Shown: positions 12,421 through 23,192 of the stretch, piece after piece
How the letters are laid out: each line of letters begins with the position of its first letter
Position numbering within the stretch: position 1 is the first letter of the stretch
Source: Thinopyrum elongatum
Lineage: Eukaryota; Streptophyta; Magnoliopsida; Poales; Poaceae
DNA: 64,000 bases
Direction: 5' to 3'
Assembly: GCA_011799875.1 (NCBI GenBank)
Contig: CM022303.1
Location: 429,211,108-429,275,107 of the forward strand
Translations under genes and position numbers: made by a program
Notes under the pieces: model-generated
Told to the model about the DNA's origin: nothing
The model's input: the letters and a program-made list of their open reading frames with translations, nothing else
Databases searched by the model: none

Positions 12421-13225
12421 CAACATGCAGATCAAGAAGACCGAAGCCAAGCCAGAGGAGCAAGATACCACCAGGAGAACCACGCCTTGCCTGGCAGACG
12501 AGCTCGGCAAGGACAGGGTAGCCCTCGAAAGAGAACATCCAAGACATCCCGGCAGGGCCTGCCGGCACTCACGGAGGCAAAACCACCTCACCAACCACTC
12601 CGCCACGACCCACATCATCAATCAGTGCGGTGTCCAGCCGCAAAGTGATTAAGTGGCAACCATTCGCCACATGGCAGCCTCTTTCTATAGAAATACCTAC
12701 AGACGACACCCGTCCAGTGATGTGTCAAGCAAGCAGGCGTGAAGCTGGCAAAATAGCCCGGCAAGGCTTGCCGGGCAAGCAACGATGTGACGTTGAGTGG
12801 CGCATTTAATGCGCTCTGTCAGCCTGCAGAATTAGGTATGATAGCACTGTTTGCTATCTTATCAGTGCATAATGACTGATTTGCCATTGTGCTGACCCCT
12901 TAATCTATAAAAGGAGGCCCGTGGCAACCCTAGAAAGAGGTTAGAAGGTCAGACACCCACACACTCATACGCGCGTAACCACCGTCGCCCATAGGCGACT
13001 CTTGCCGGGCAAGTGTACTGCGCTCCACCCCCATTCTTCCACCATCAATCCACCAAAGCAGGAGTAGGGTTTTACGCCTCACGGCGGCCCGAACATGGGT
13101 AAAATTACCCGTGTGATTTCTGCCATGCTGCCCCACATTCTTCTGCTCTTTGTGCAACGGGACATCCCCCTGCCGAACCAGCAAGGGACCCTTGGTCCCA
13201 TAGGTGGCCGTGGTTTCCGACGACA
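12421..13225 (+). repeat. 5' LTR of the Tat element, second part
   Basis: This aligns with 22156-22960 throughout. It contains a perfect 21-base inverted repeat (12756-12776, arms GCCCGGCAAG), a TATA box (12906-12913) and the LTR end CGACA at 13225. After removing the nested insertion the 5' LTR is 915 bases, against 917 for the 3' LTR. Confidence 0.9.
12906..12913 (+). promoter_or_regulatory. TATA box of the Tat 5' LTR
   Basis: TATAAAAG lies in an otherwise conserved CTTAATCTATAAAAGGAGG context, identical in the 3' LTR at 22640-22647. It is the likely core promoter of the element's genomic RNA. Confidence 0.7.
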
Positions 13226-13271
13226 TCTTTGGCGCGCTAGGTAGGGGGAACACTTGTGCGAACCGGAAAGC

Positions 13272-15870
13272 ATGTGCAGCGCGTCATCTTCATCACCATC
13301 TTCATCTTCGACGGCGCCATCAACCATGGCGCCCAAGAAGAAATCCAGTGCTTCGGCTCACCCGTCCACCTCAAAGGCCACGCCGCCCGCAGCCACCAAT
13401 ACTACGGGAGGTGCGGAGGCGCGCGAGGATGCGGACGCTACTGGGGAGGTGGTCGGAGCGGGCGGCACCGTCACCACTTCCCTGCGGCCGAGGCTGGAGC
13501 GGGAGACGCCGGAGGAGAGCAACATCAGCAACACCCCGATGGCCACGCTCCACGAGGTACGGGTGAAGGGGTTACTCCATCCACACTCCTTCCTCTTGCC
13601 TATGGGCATAGCCACAGCGATGGCGCTCGGTCCGGGGCGAATCGCCGCCCTCCAGCCGCCCCCATCACGGGAGTGACCGCAGCGCGTGCGCCTCCCCCAG
13701 GGCGAGTCGACCAAGTCGCTGCGCCCGACGGAGCAGCCGGCCCTCAAGCGCCTTCACCACGCCACCATGCCATCCAGGTGGCTGCCCCGCAACAGCAGGG
13801 ACGCAGTGCTGTCGCTGCTGACACCGTCAGGAGCCGAGCGATGGTATGATCTGCGTCGTCATCACCCGTGCCGAGTACGGCTACGGAGGCCATGGCGCAA
13901 GCTCAGCTGCTACTAAGGTTCCCGCTAGCGGCCGAGCAGATGGACGAGTGGCGTGCGACCATCCAGAGTCTGCTCGGTTTCGCCGAGGCCGGGGGCTCAC
14001 AGTGAGCTGGTCCACCACGGCCTCCCCAAGCGACGACGACGGCTCATGCTGTTGGTCGTACGAAAGGGGCCACCCCCACGGTACAGTCCCCGCCACGGCA
14101 GCCAGCGCGAGCGCAGCGGAATCAAGAACCTGACGACGCCTCGATGGCCTCTTCTGACCCTTGAGTGCGTCCAGACCTGCGGCGAGCCCCGGAGGATAGG
14201 CGAAGGGGAGACACGCGCGTTGTCATTGAGCGATGTCGCGACGACCGCCGCTGGACCAATGGGTGCGATGGTCCTGACGTCGACGAGCCTGCGCTCGATA
14301 TTGGTGGGTGCCTACCTTTCGAGGTTGGGTGCCCTGCCTTTACTCGTGAAATGCGGCAAGTCCGTTAGCTGTCCGTCCGCACGTTCAAGCCAGAGATACC
14401 CGAGAAGTATGATGGGAGGCTGAACCTGCAGAGTTTCTGAGCATCTACACCATCGCTGTTCAAGCTGCCGGGGGAAGAGATGAGAAGGTATTCGCTAACT
14501 ACTTCCCTTTGGCTCTCAAGTCCAATGTGAGGTCCTGGCTGATGCACCTGCCGGAGAGCTCCATTTCATCATAGGCTGACCTGTGCCATGAGTTCATTGG
14601 CGCCTTCACTGGCGGTCATCAAGAACCAGGACGACCCAGCGATTTGCAGCTTCTCCAGCAGAAAGGGGGAGAGACTCTCCGGAAGTATTTGCAGAGATTC
14701 GGCAGGGTCCATAGGAACATCCCAAACATCTATCCGGCAGCTGTGACAGCCGCCTTCCAGTCCAATGTGCGCAACCGCAGGATTCGTTCCAAGATGAACG
14801 TGCGGTTGCCCAAGACTGTGAAGGAGCTTTACACCTTGGTGGATAAGTGTGCTCGGATGGAGGAGGGAAGGAAGTTACCCGGAGAGGAGGATTGCATCAA
14901 TGTTGATTCAGAGGATGATGATGAATCTACCAGTCAGAAGAAGAGCAAGAAGCACAATAAGAGGCGCAAGGATAAGGCAGTGATGACTGTTGAAGGATCG
15001 GGCACGCCTAGTACCGACAAGATGGCTAAGGCCAAAGCCCCCGGCAAGGAAGCTGCAGTGTGCGCTGACTGCCGGGAGGCTGCGGCTGCCGAGAAGGCCG
15101 GGAAGGGCGATGGGCTGTATTGCAAGATTCATCGGACCAAGGGCCACGACCTTCAAGAGTGTTATCAGGTTGAGCAGCTCGTCAAGAGGCAAAGAGCAGA
15201 GTACGAGAAGCGTGACAAGGAAAAGGGTCAGAATGTCACTGGCGGTAAGGGTCGAGGCGGTGAAGCAAATCACCCCGGCAAACCCCTTCGGAACAAAGGA
15301 AAACCCGCCAGAGATCGAGAGAAGGAAGCCTGTGATGATGAGAGTGATGGAGGGGATGAAGAGGAAACCAGTGAGGAAGAGTTTCAGAAGGCCACTAAAG
15401 CCCTGTGCATTGACAGGGGTGCATCCCTGCACACCTCTCACTGCCAACTCAAGCAGTGGGCGCGTGAGGTCAATGCCGTGGAACCAGCGCCAGAGGCCCG
15501 GAAACCACTCAAATGGTCACGCACGCCCATCATATTTGACGAAGAGAATCATCCTGGCCGTATCACTACGGTAGGGTGTTTGCCATTGTTGGTCTCTCCA
15601 AAAATTCGCAACCTCAAGGTCACAAAGATGTTGGTGGATGGCGGGGCCGGGTTGAATCTGATTTCCCCAAAGGTGATCAGCAAGCTTCAGATAGCAGAAG
15701 AGGAGTTAAAGGTCACCGGCACGTTTGAAGGAATTAATCCCGGCAGGAGCCATCCTAAGGGAAAGATCATGTTGCCTGTAACATTTGAAGGGGAGTTGAA
15801 CTATCGAACTGAAAAGATTGTGTTTGATGTGGTCGACCTCCCCTTACCGTACAATGGGATCCTTGGATGA
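13272..15870 (+). pseudogene. gag-protease region of the Tat element, disrupted
   Basis: The first ATG after the LTR (13272) opens a Ser/Pro/Ala-rich leader ending at a stop at 13674-13676. Between there and 14643 fragments of capsid sequence appear in changing frames (for example EKYDGRLN near 14400). The main open stretch 14644-15870 encodes the end of the capsid (ETLRKYLQRFGRVH), a Lys/Glu-rich linker, and a Cys-His segment (YCKIHRTKGHDLQEC) usual for Tat gag. It ends with an aspartic protease loop, MLVDGGAGLNLIS near 15628-15666. The frame stops with TGA at 15868-15870, then continues in register. The product would be structural protein plus protease. Frame changes between 13676 and 14643 show the leader is broken. 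Confidence 0.82.
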
Positions 15871-18215
15871 CCAGCCCTGGCTAGATTCATGGCGGCATCC
15901 CACTATGCCTACAACACCTTGAAGATGCCTGGGCCAGCTAGAGTCATTTCGATCCCATCAGATGAGAAGGACGCGATCATTTGCGTGGACAAGATGTACC
16001 GAGACGCAGTCGCGGCAGAGGTAGTGGTAGCAGCAGTTCCTGCCAAGGAGATCAGAGGAAAGAAGGAGTATAGCAAGGACGCTGACAAGGAATATGGGAA
16101 GCGTGCCTCTTCAGAGTACGATGCGCCTGTTGATGACTTGCCGGAGAGCTCGAACAGCAAAAGGTCCAAGGTTACTGCTCCACAAGTGAAGAAGGTCCCG
16201 GCAGGGCTAGCTAGCATTGATGGTACTTTCACCATCAACGCCACCCTCGATGAGAAATAGGAAAGCGCGCTAGTTGGCTTCCTGCGGGCAAATATCGATG
16301 TGTTTGCCTGGTAACCATCTGATATCCCCGGTGTTCCTAGGGAGGTAATCGAGCACCACCTTTTTGTCTACCCACATGCCCGACCCGTCAAGCAGAAAAT
16401 CCGGAAGCAGGCCTTGGAGAGGCAGCAGTTTATTGCAGAAGAGATCAAGAAGCTTGAAGCAGCTGGTTTGGTCAGAGGAGTGCTACATCCCACATGGTTA
16501 GCAAATCCAGTGGTGGTTCGGAAGGCTAACGGGAAATGGAGGCTTTGCATAAATTTCATAGATCTCAACAAGGCTTGCCCGAAAGACCCATTTCCCTTAC
16601 CGCGCATTGATCCGATCATGGATTCCACTTCGGGCTGTGATTTTCTTTCCTTTCTGGACGCATATTCTGGGTATCACCAGATCTTCATGTCCAAGGAATA
16701 TGAAGAGAAGACCTCTTTCATCACCCCATGTGGTACGTACTGTTTTATCCGCATGCCTTTCGGATTAAAGAGTGCTGGGTCTACTTTTGCAAGGGCAGTC
16801 CAGATTGGTTTCGAGCCACAGCTGCACAGAAACATTGAAGCTTATATGGATGACATTGTGGTCAAGACCAAGGACAGAGCAACTCTTATTCAGGATTTGC
16901 AAATCTGCACAAGATCAACTTGAAGCTCAACCCGGAGAAGTGTGTGTTTGGCATTCCCTCCGGTAAGCTACTTGGGTTCTTTGTGTCCCATCGGGGGATC
17001 GAAGCCAACCCCGACAAGATTAAAGCCATCGAGCAGATCCAAGCGCCAAGGACAGTCAAGGATGTGAGGCGTCTGACAGGGTGCGTTGCCGTGCTAAGCA
17101 GATTCATTTCAAAGTCTGCCGAGCGCGCCCTGCCGTTCTTCAAAATCCTGAAGAAGGCAGGACCCATGAAGTGGACCCCAGAAGCAGATGCAGCCTTGCA
17201 AGAGTTGAAGGCCTACTTGTCGTCTGTGCCCACCTTGGTTGCTCCTAAGCCACAAGAGCCGTTGCTGCTGTACTTAGCGGCAACCAACCAAGTGGTTAGC
17301 GCAGCCTTGGTGGCACAGCGGGAAGTGGACGAGGCAGAGAGTGAGCAAGGACTGGTAGAATCAGATAAGGATCAAGACGGAAGTGAGCACGACAGCAAGA
17401 GCAACCCCAAGGACATGGCAAGGAAGAAAGTGGTGCAGCGCCCAGTGTACTTCGTCAGTTCCTTGTTACAGGGGGCTCGATCGAGGTACTCTGGTGTGCA
17501 AAAGTTGATCTTTGGCCTCATCATGGCCTCAAGGAAACTGCGCCACTACTTCGAAGCCCATGAGATCACGGTTGTCACTCGCTTCCCATTGCAAAGGATA
17601 CTCCGAAACCCTGAGGCTACCGGTAGAATAGTGGAGTGGGCTTTGGATTTGTCCAGTTTTGGTCTGAAGTTTGAGAGCACGTCAACAATCCAGAGCAGGG
17701 CATTGGTAGAGTTTATTGCGGAATGGACGCCAACCCCTAACGAGGAAGTGACAGAAACAGTTATCCTCGGCAAGGAGGCGCCCCAAGAATGGATCATGTA
17801 TTTCGATGGTGCCTTTTCCCTACAAGGTGCAGGGGCTAGCGTGCTTCTCATCGCCCCCTCAGGGGAGCACTTGAAGTACATCGTCCAGATGCATTTTGCT
17901 AGGGAAGAGGCAACCAACAATACAACAGAGTATGAAGGGCTCCTTGCCGGGCTCAGGATTGCCGCAGAATTGGGAATCAAGAAGCTGATCATTCGAGGAG
18001 ACTCAGAGCTTGTGGTGAGACAAATCAACAAGGATTACCAAAGTCCATTGATGGAGGCATACGTTGAGGAAGTGAGGAGATTGGAGGAGCGCTTTGACGG
18101 ATTGCAAACAGAGCACGTACCCCATGCGGAAAACAGCATAGCTGATCATCTGTCAAAGTGTGCTGTGCAAAAGCTTCCTGTGGAACTAGGAACTTTTATT
18201 CTCCATCTTACTTAG
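15871..18215 (+). pseudogene. Reverse transcriptase and two RNase H domains of the Tat element
   Basis: Continuing the gag-protease frame, stops occur at 16258-16260 (TAG) and 16312-16314 (TAA). Reverse transcriptase follows: WRLCINFIDLNKACPKDPFPLP, LSFLDAYSGYHQI and the catalytic YMDDIVV near 16846-16866. A small deletion near 16895 shifts the frame into 16920-18215. That frame holds the RT thumb (GIEANPDKIKAI), the ordinary RNase H (LLLYLAATNQVVSAAL, YFVSSLL, LRHYFEAHEI), then a second plant-type RNase H (MYFDGAFSLQGAGASVLL, NNTTEYEGLLAGL, IIRGDSELVVRQI, ENSIADHLSK). The double RNase H is established for the Tat lineage. TAG at 18213-18215 ends the open stretch before integrase. The enzyme would copy the element RNA into DNA inside virus-like particles; it is inactive here. 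Confidence 0.88.
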
Positions 18216-18534
18216 CCCTCCGTATCCCTAGCAACAATGGCCCGGAAAAGGTGAAAGATGGACTCCGGTAAGCCTCTCCCGGTAGAGCTTTCCACTCCTG
18301 GCAGGGACCTTGCCAGAAACAACTCCTCACAACTTGCTGGACCGCACCCTCCAGCCGGGCCCATGGCCCCCGCGGATGAGGAATGTGCCCCCGCAGTTGA
18401 GGAGGTGCCGCTAGTCCTCTTTGCCGAGCCCCAGGCTCCAACATGGGCAAGGATCATAGTCCACTTTCTCCAAACCGGAGAACTCCCCAATGACCAAGAT
18501 GAAGCTGAAAGAGTAGCCCGGAGGGCCAGTATAT

Positions 18535-19677
18535 ATGCAGTTTGTCGATGATACTCTGTACAGAAGAAGGCCCAACAGTGTGAAATTGAAGTGCATCTGC
18601 CGGGAAGAAGGAAAGGACCTGCTGGCTGAGATACACAAAGGCATGTGCGGCTCCCACATTGGATCAAGGGCATTGGTTGGGAAAGCATTCTGGCAAGGAT
18701 TCTATTGGCCCCCAACCCTCCAAGATGCGGTTGAGCTAGTCACCAAATGTGAAGCCTGCCAGTTCCATTCCAAGAACATCCACCTGCCTGCCCAAGCTCT
18801 TCAGACAATCCCTTTACCATGGCCATTTTCGGTCTGGGGGCTCGATATCCTCGGCCCTTTCCCCCGAGCAATCGGGGGCTTTGAATTCTTGTTCGTTGCT
18901 ATCGACAAGTTTACAAAGTGGCCAGAAGTGACTCCCGTGAGAAAGGTAACTGCCCAGTCAGCTATCAAGTTCTTGAAAGAACTGGTGTGCCATTTTGGAG
19001 TTCTGGCAAGGATCATTACCGACAACGGCACCCAGTTCATGAGCCGCGCCTTCATGCAATATGTTCGTACCCTCGGAAGCAAAGTTTCATTTGCCTCCGT
19101 CGCACATCCTAGAAGCAATGGGCAAGCTGAGAGGGCGAATGCTGAAGTGCTGCAGGGACTCAAGATAGGAACCTTTGATACGCTGCGGAAGCACGGCAGG
19201 CGGTGGATCGATGAGCTGCTGGTAGTCCTTTGGTCCCTCAGAACGACACCAAATCGAGCTACCGGGCAGACTCCTTTCTCCCTGGTCTATAGGGCAGAAG
19301 CAGTTATCCCCACGGAACTCATTTATGGGTCGCCTCGAGTGCTTGCCTACGATTAAGTAGCGCAAGATCAGCACCAGCGTGACGACGCTGTGCTACTCGA
19401 GAACCGTCTCCGGGCTCCTACGCGTGCTACACGCTATCAGCAAGCCCTGTGTCGCTATCATAGCCGCAGGGTTCATGCTCGGTGTTTTGAGGAAGGCGAC
19501 CTTGTCCTTAGATGCGTTCAGTCCGCCAAGGGTACAAACAAGTTGACACCAAAGTGGGAAGGCCCTTACCGGGTAGTACGAGTCACCAGACCTGGCGCAG
19601 TCCGTCTGGAGACCGGAGATGGCATTCAATTGCAAAACTCATGGAATATTGAGCATCTCCGCAAGTTCTACCCGTAA
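18535..19677 (+). pseudogene. Integrase of the Tat element, one in-frame stop
   Basis: It begins with a zinc-binding domain of HHCC type (KGMCGSHIGSRALVGKAFWQGFYWP, then CEACQFHSK, given here in part). The catalytic core follows with GLDILGPFPRA and the DDE acidic residues: Asp in WGLDILGPF, Asp in IITDNGTQF and Glu in NGQAERAN. The C-terminal part has KLTPKWEGPYRVVRV, an SH3-like fold typical of Gypsy integrases, and ends at TAA after LRKFYP. TAA at 19354-19356 interrupts the frame between core and C-terminal domain without shifting it. Upstream (18216-18534) a linker carries further stops and a frame change. No chromodomain is seen. Confidence 0.88.
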
Positions 19678-20908
19678 GGCACGGCTGTCGGGCCCTGCCC
19701 GGCAGCCACCCTTTTGTACAGTCCTTGCCTCAGCTGCATGTAATCCCTCGTACAAAGCCAGGGCGATGACACTGAGCAACAGAGAAATAAACGAAGCGCT
19801 GGGGGGCCCCCGACCAAGTTGCATGCATGCATGAGCATACCAAGAGCGTTGCATAAGAATTTCATGAGTATTTGCATATGCATATAGATAGGATCGCATC
19901 CTGCATCATTCTCATCTGCATAAAGCTGCAGGTTCCTACCGTGAACTTGGCTTCTACAAGGAGTTGGGAAGATGGACCGGCACTGCAATCCCCGACGAGC
20001 CAAACAGATAAGTTCTACCTCTTGTCCATAAGTGCTCTGTAAGCTAAAACTTGTGCATGAGAAAACCTCGCCGCTCTTTGAAACTTAGGTGCTCCCACTT
20101 TTGGCTCGAACGTTGCTTCGGCCTGGGTGGTCGCAGTGGCCTTTGATGAAAAAGGGTTGGCGGGGGGCTGGTCCCTTTATTATTTTTTGCCCGGTAGACT
20201 CTGGTCCCCGGCAACAAAATAAAAAGGGTACCGGCAGGATAGTGTGCCGGGGAAAACTCATTTATTTAAACTAAAGAGGCATCCCACCTCTGCATGGATG
20301 TACACATGCACGAGTTCCCGGCAAGGCTCATCTTTTTCATTAATATGCTAATCATACAAGTACAAGCCTTGCAGAACACAAACATGGACTCGAGAGATTA
20401 CATTATTTAAATTAAAATTTGGCAAGTGCCTATAGATTTAAGATTGAAAAAAGATAAGTGCCTCGTAATGCCCTTTCTTGTCCCTCTCCCACCAGGCACG
20501 GCAGGTGAAAGCAAAGAGGGCAAAAGGAGCGCCTAGGCAGGAGTCCAGCCTGACCCTGTCGGGCTCCAGGAGAGGCCGCCCGGCGGGGACAGGAAGGCGT
20601 CAGCGAACGCGTCGATGGAGAGCATGGCAGAGACGACCTCCCCACCACCGCCACCAGGGCCAGCAGGACGCGGCAGGGCTAACGGAGCTGCAGGCTGAGA
20701 GGAAGCCTGCCGGGTTCCAGCTGGAAGAAGCCAGGGAGCACCATCACCACCTCTACATCCAACTTCCCGGCAATCGCCTTGCCGGGGTGAAAACGCAGGT
20801 GCAGAAGATGGTGCTGCCCCGTGATGAAGATGGTGCAGGCGGTGGTCAGCTGGAGTCAGAGTTGTCACCGCCGGCATCGTCATCGCCGTCACTGTCCTCA
20901 TCATCGCT
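19678..20908 (+). other. Post-integrase non-coding region of the Tat element
   Basis: This 1.2-kb stretch between integrase and the antisense ORF has no convincing coding frame on the plus strand. On the minus strand, 20904-20825 continues the acidic Asp/Glu/Ser-rich tail of the B3-like ORF in another frame. CCGGCAAG-type phrases also found in the LTR recur around 20210-20330 and 20765-20790. Confidence 0.55.
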
Positions 20909-21543
20909 TTAGCTCAAGGAGGAGCTTTCGTCGTCGGTCGAGATCTCCATGCAGCACCCTAAGCGAATTCCTGAGCGCCCGAAGATCTTGATGGAGAGCA
21001 GGCTGCTCTCCATTAATTTGAACTGGAGAACGTGCCCCTCCGTCAGGCTATGAGCCCGAGCAAAGGTCTTCCAGCCGCGGCGGAGATACATGACATGAGG
21101 AGCGGGGAAGTCGACATCAATCCACATGCCGCCATTCCCACAGCCCCACATGTGTAGCCTCAGAGCGCATGGCAGTTCAAGCTCCATTCCCGTGCAAATA
21201 GAGTAGGGAGACGGAGGTGGCCGCACGGAGGTTTGTACAGCGTGATGATGAACTCTTAAGGCTGATCTCCGACGTGGCCTTCCATCGGGGAAGGAGCCGC
21301 CGGTGGGGGCATGGCCAAAACGCCGCCCCGTCCTCCTCTTCCCCGAGCACCACGGCATCCATGACCTCGCCCCCTCCCTCCGCCTCTCGCAGCGGGTTCC
21401 GGAGCCACGGGGTCCAGAGGAGGGGGGATACGCTGTCGAGCAGAAGCCCTCATCGCCGCCGCTGGAATACCACCGTGCCCTCGTCCTCTCACCATGGCGA
21501 ATGAAGAAAGATTGCAGAGGAATAAGAAGAAGCAGGTGTGCAT
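20909..21543 (-). pseudogene. Antisense B3-domain-like ORF carried by the Tat element
   Basis: The minus-strand frame from ATG at 21543 gives a Gly/Arg/Pro-rich N-terminus (MVRGRGHGG). It meets TAA at 21258-21256, then continues in register into EFIITLYKPPCGHLRLPTLF. A frameshift near 21187 leads to a second frame containing ELELPCALRLHMWGCG, MWIDVDFPAP, MYLRRGWKTFARAHSLTEGH, LSIKIFGR and an acidic Ser-rich end. The order, from the xxKPxxGxLRLP opening to the GWxxFxxxxxLxxGHxLxFKL block, is that of plant B3 DNA-binding domains. A TATAAG lies on the minus strand at 21573-21568. Antisense ORFs between integrase and 3' LTR are known in Tat-lineage elements; that this one is B3-like is my reading. 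In a working copy it could act in the nucleus on DNA. Here it is broken. Confidence 0.68.
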
Positions 21544-21567
21544 GAAGATGCACCACTCCTACCCCCT

Positions 21568-21573
21568 CTTATA
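21568..21573 (-). promoter_or_regulatory. Possible TATA box of the antisense ORF
   Basis: The minus strand reads TATAAG 25 bases before the ATG at 21543. That spacing puts the start codon close to the transcription start, so the real start codon may lie further in. The evidence is only positional. Confidence 0.3.
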
Positions 21574-22043
21574 GAAGTATGAGGCAGGGGGCTGGCCTCT
21601 CACCCAGGGGGCGGCCGCCCCACTCCCCCAATACGGCCTCCATGCCCATCCAATGGCTCAGGGAATCAGGACCGTCCCTCTACTCCAACCAGTGACGCCT
21701 GATTTTCTGCCATGGAACTCACACCCGTGCTCTCCGCATCCACCACCTACCCCTCCTAATGCATGGAGTACACGTGGCGGGTGCGCCCGAAGCAGGGGCA
21801 AGTGGGATGGCAGTTTCCATCCCATGATCGTGGGGCATGGGTGCCCCGCGGGCCATGATCTGAGTTTTTCCGTAACGTTGCGCACGACGCGCGGGAAAAC
21901 CGGAAACTGGCCCGGCCCCAAGATTAATGAAGAAGCAAAGAAGACCTCAAGAGACCAGCCTCTTCGGCACCCCTGCCTGTGCACTTATTAGGGCCTACCA
22001 CTACGACGCTCAGCAGCGCGATCAGGGCAGGCCCGGGGGCTTC

Positions 22044-22960
22044 TGTCAGTGCAACAAACCCTGGGTCTGTTGCCCAGACTGTGCACAGGCATGGGAACAA
22101 GATTATGGCACCAGGCCATGCCAGAGTACAAGAGACCAAGATCTTCGAAAGACCAACATGCAGAACAAGAAGACCGAAGCCAAGCCAGAGGAGCAAGATA
22201 CCACCGGGAGAAACCCCCCCTTGCCGGGAAGACGAGCTCGGCAAGGACGGGGTCGCCCCCGGAAGAGAACATCCAAGACATCCCGGCAGGGCCTGCTGGG
22301 ACTCACGGAGGCAAAACCACCTCACCAACCACTTCGCCACGACCCACATCATCAATCAGTGCAGCGTCAAGCCGCAAAGTGATTAAGTGGCAGCCATTCG
22401 CCACATGGCAGCCTCTTTCTACAGAAATACCTATAGACAACAACCGTCCAGCGACATGTCAAGCAAGCAGGCGTGAAGCTGGCAAAATAGCCCGGCAAGG
22501 CTTGCCGGGCAAGCAATGATGTGATGTTGTGCGGCGCATTTAATGTGCTCAGTCAGCCTGCAGAGTTAGGTATGATAGCACTGTTTGCTATCTTATCAGT
22601 GCATAATGAGTGATTTGCCATTGTGGTGACCCCTTAATCTATAAAAGGAGGCCCGTGGCAACCCTAGAAAGAGGTTAGAAGGTCAGACAGCCACACACTC
22701 ATACGCGCGTAACCACCATCGCCCATAGGCGACTCCTGCCGGGCAAGTGTACTACGCTCCACCCCCATTCTTCCATCATCAATCCACCAAAGCAGGAGTA
22801 GGGTTTTATGCCTCACGGCGGCCCGAACCTAGGTAAAATTGCCCGTGTGATTTCTGCCGTGCTGCCCCACATTCTTCTGCTCTTTGTGCAACATGACATC
22901 CCCCCTGCCGAACCAGCAAGGGACCCTTGGTCCCATAGGTGGCCGTGGTTTCCCACGACA
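22044..22960 (+). repeat. 3' LTR of the Tat element
   Basis: 917 bases, starting TGTCAGTGC after a purine-rich GGCAGGCCCGGGGGC tract and ending CGACA before the target duplication CCTTG (22961-22965). It shares the TATA box (22640-22647) and the palindrome (22490-22510) with the 5' LTR. Short open frames on both strands are not conserved genes. Confidence 0.92.
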
Positions 22961-22965
22961 CCTTG

Positions 22966-23040
22966 TGTCGAATCTATAAATTTGGGTTGAATACTCTACC
23001 CTTGAAAAGTAATGCGATCACCTATACTTGTGGGTTATCA
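22966..23040 (+). repeat. Athila-type LTR fragment, right part
   Basis: Continues the LTR interrupted at 8032: the sequence goes on as TGTCGAATCTATAAATTTGGG and ends CTTGTGGGTTATCA, the mirror of the TGATAACCCACAAG start of the next LTR at 23193. Confidence 0.75.
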
Positions 23041-23192
23041 TAGCGCCCTAGGATAATCACTTGTAGTGAGTTGAGAGGGGTAGCTGAAGATCTGCCTGCT
23101 CGTTGTCACCATCAATGTCCATGCGTGAAGTTAGTGGCTTCTGAATTTGTGGACATTGGTAGGAAGTTTTTGGCATGTGCAGAGAAGGTTAG
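23041..23192. other. Short unassigned spacer between two LTRs
   Basis: 152 bases with no open frame or repeat that I recognise. It ends in GTTAG directly before the LTR at 23193, which may be the left copy of that element's target duplication; the right copy is lost with the truncation at 28937. Confidence 0.4.

Larger units (their letters stand above)
8033..22960 (+). mobile_element. Complete Tat-lineage Gypsy retrotransposon with solo LTR nested in its 5' LTR
   Basis: The boundaries are clear. Both LTRs start TGTCRGTGCAACAAACC and end CGACA, and CCTTG flanks the element on each side. The order is 5' LTR (8033-8142 and 12421-13225), a likely primer-binding site starting near 13229, gag-protease, reverse transcriptase, RNase H, a second RNase H, integrase, a long 3' non-coding region with an antisense ORF, then the 3' LTR (22044-22960). 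A second, plant-type RNase H after the first is a hallmark of the Tat lineage. The coding region has many stops and two or more frameshifts, so the element is dead. Removing the nested 4.3-kb insertion leaves about 10.6 kb. Confidence 0.9.

Noticed and set aside
14908..15447. A 179-residue minus-strand frame
   Set aside because: It is the shadow of the Lys/Glu-rich gag linker of the Tat element.
21924..22519. Frames of 135-156 residues on both strands
   Set aside because: They fall in the Tat 3' LTR, and matching frames occur in the 5' LTR; no conserved protein.
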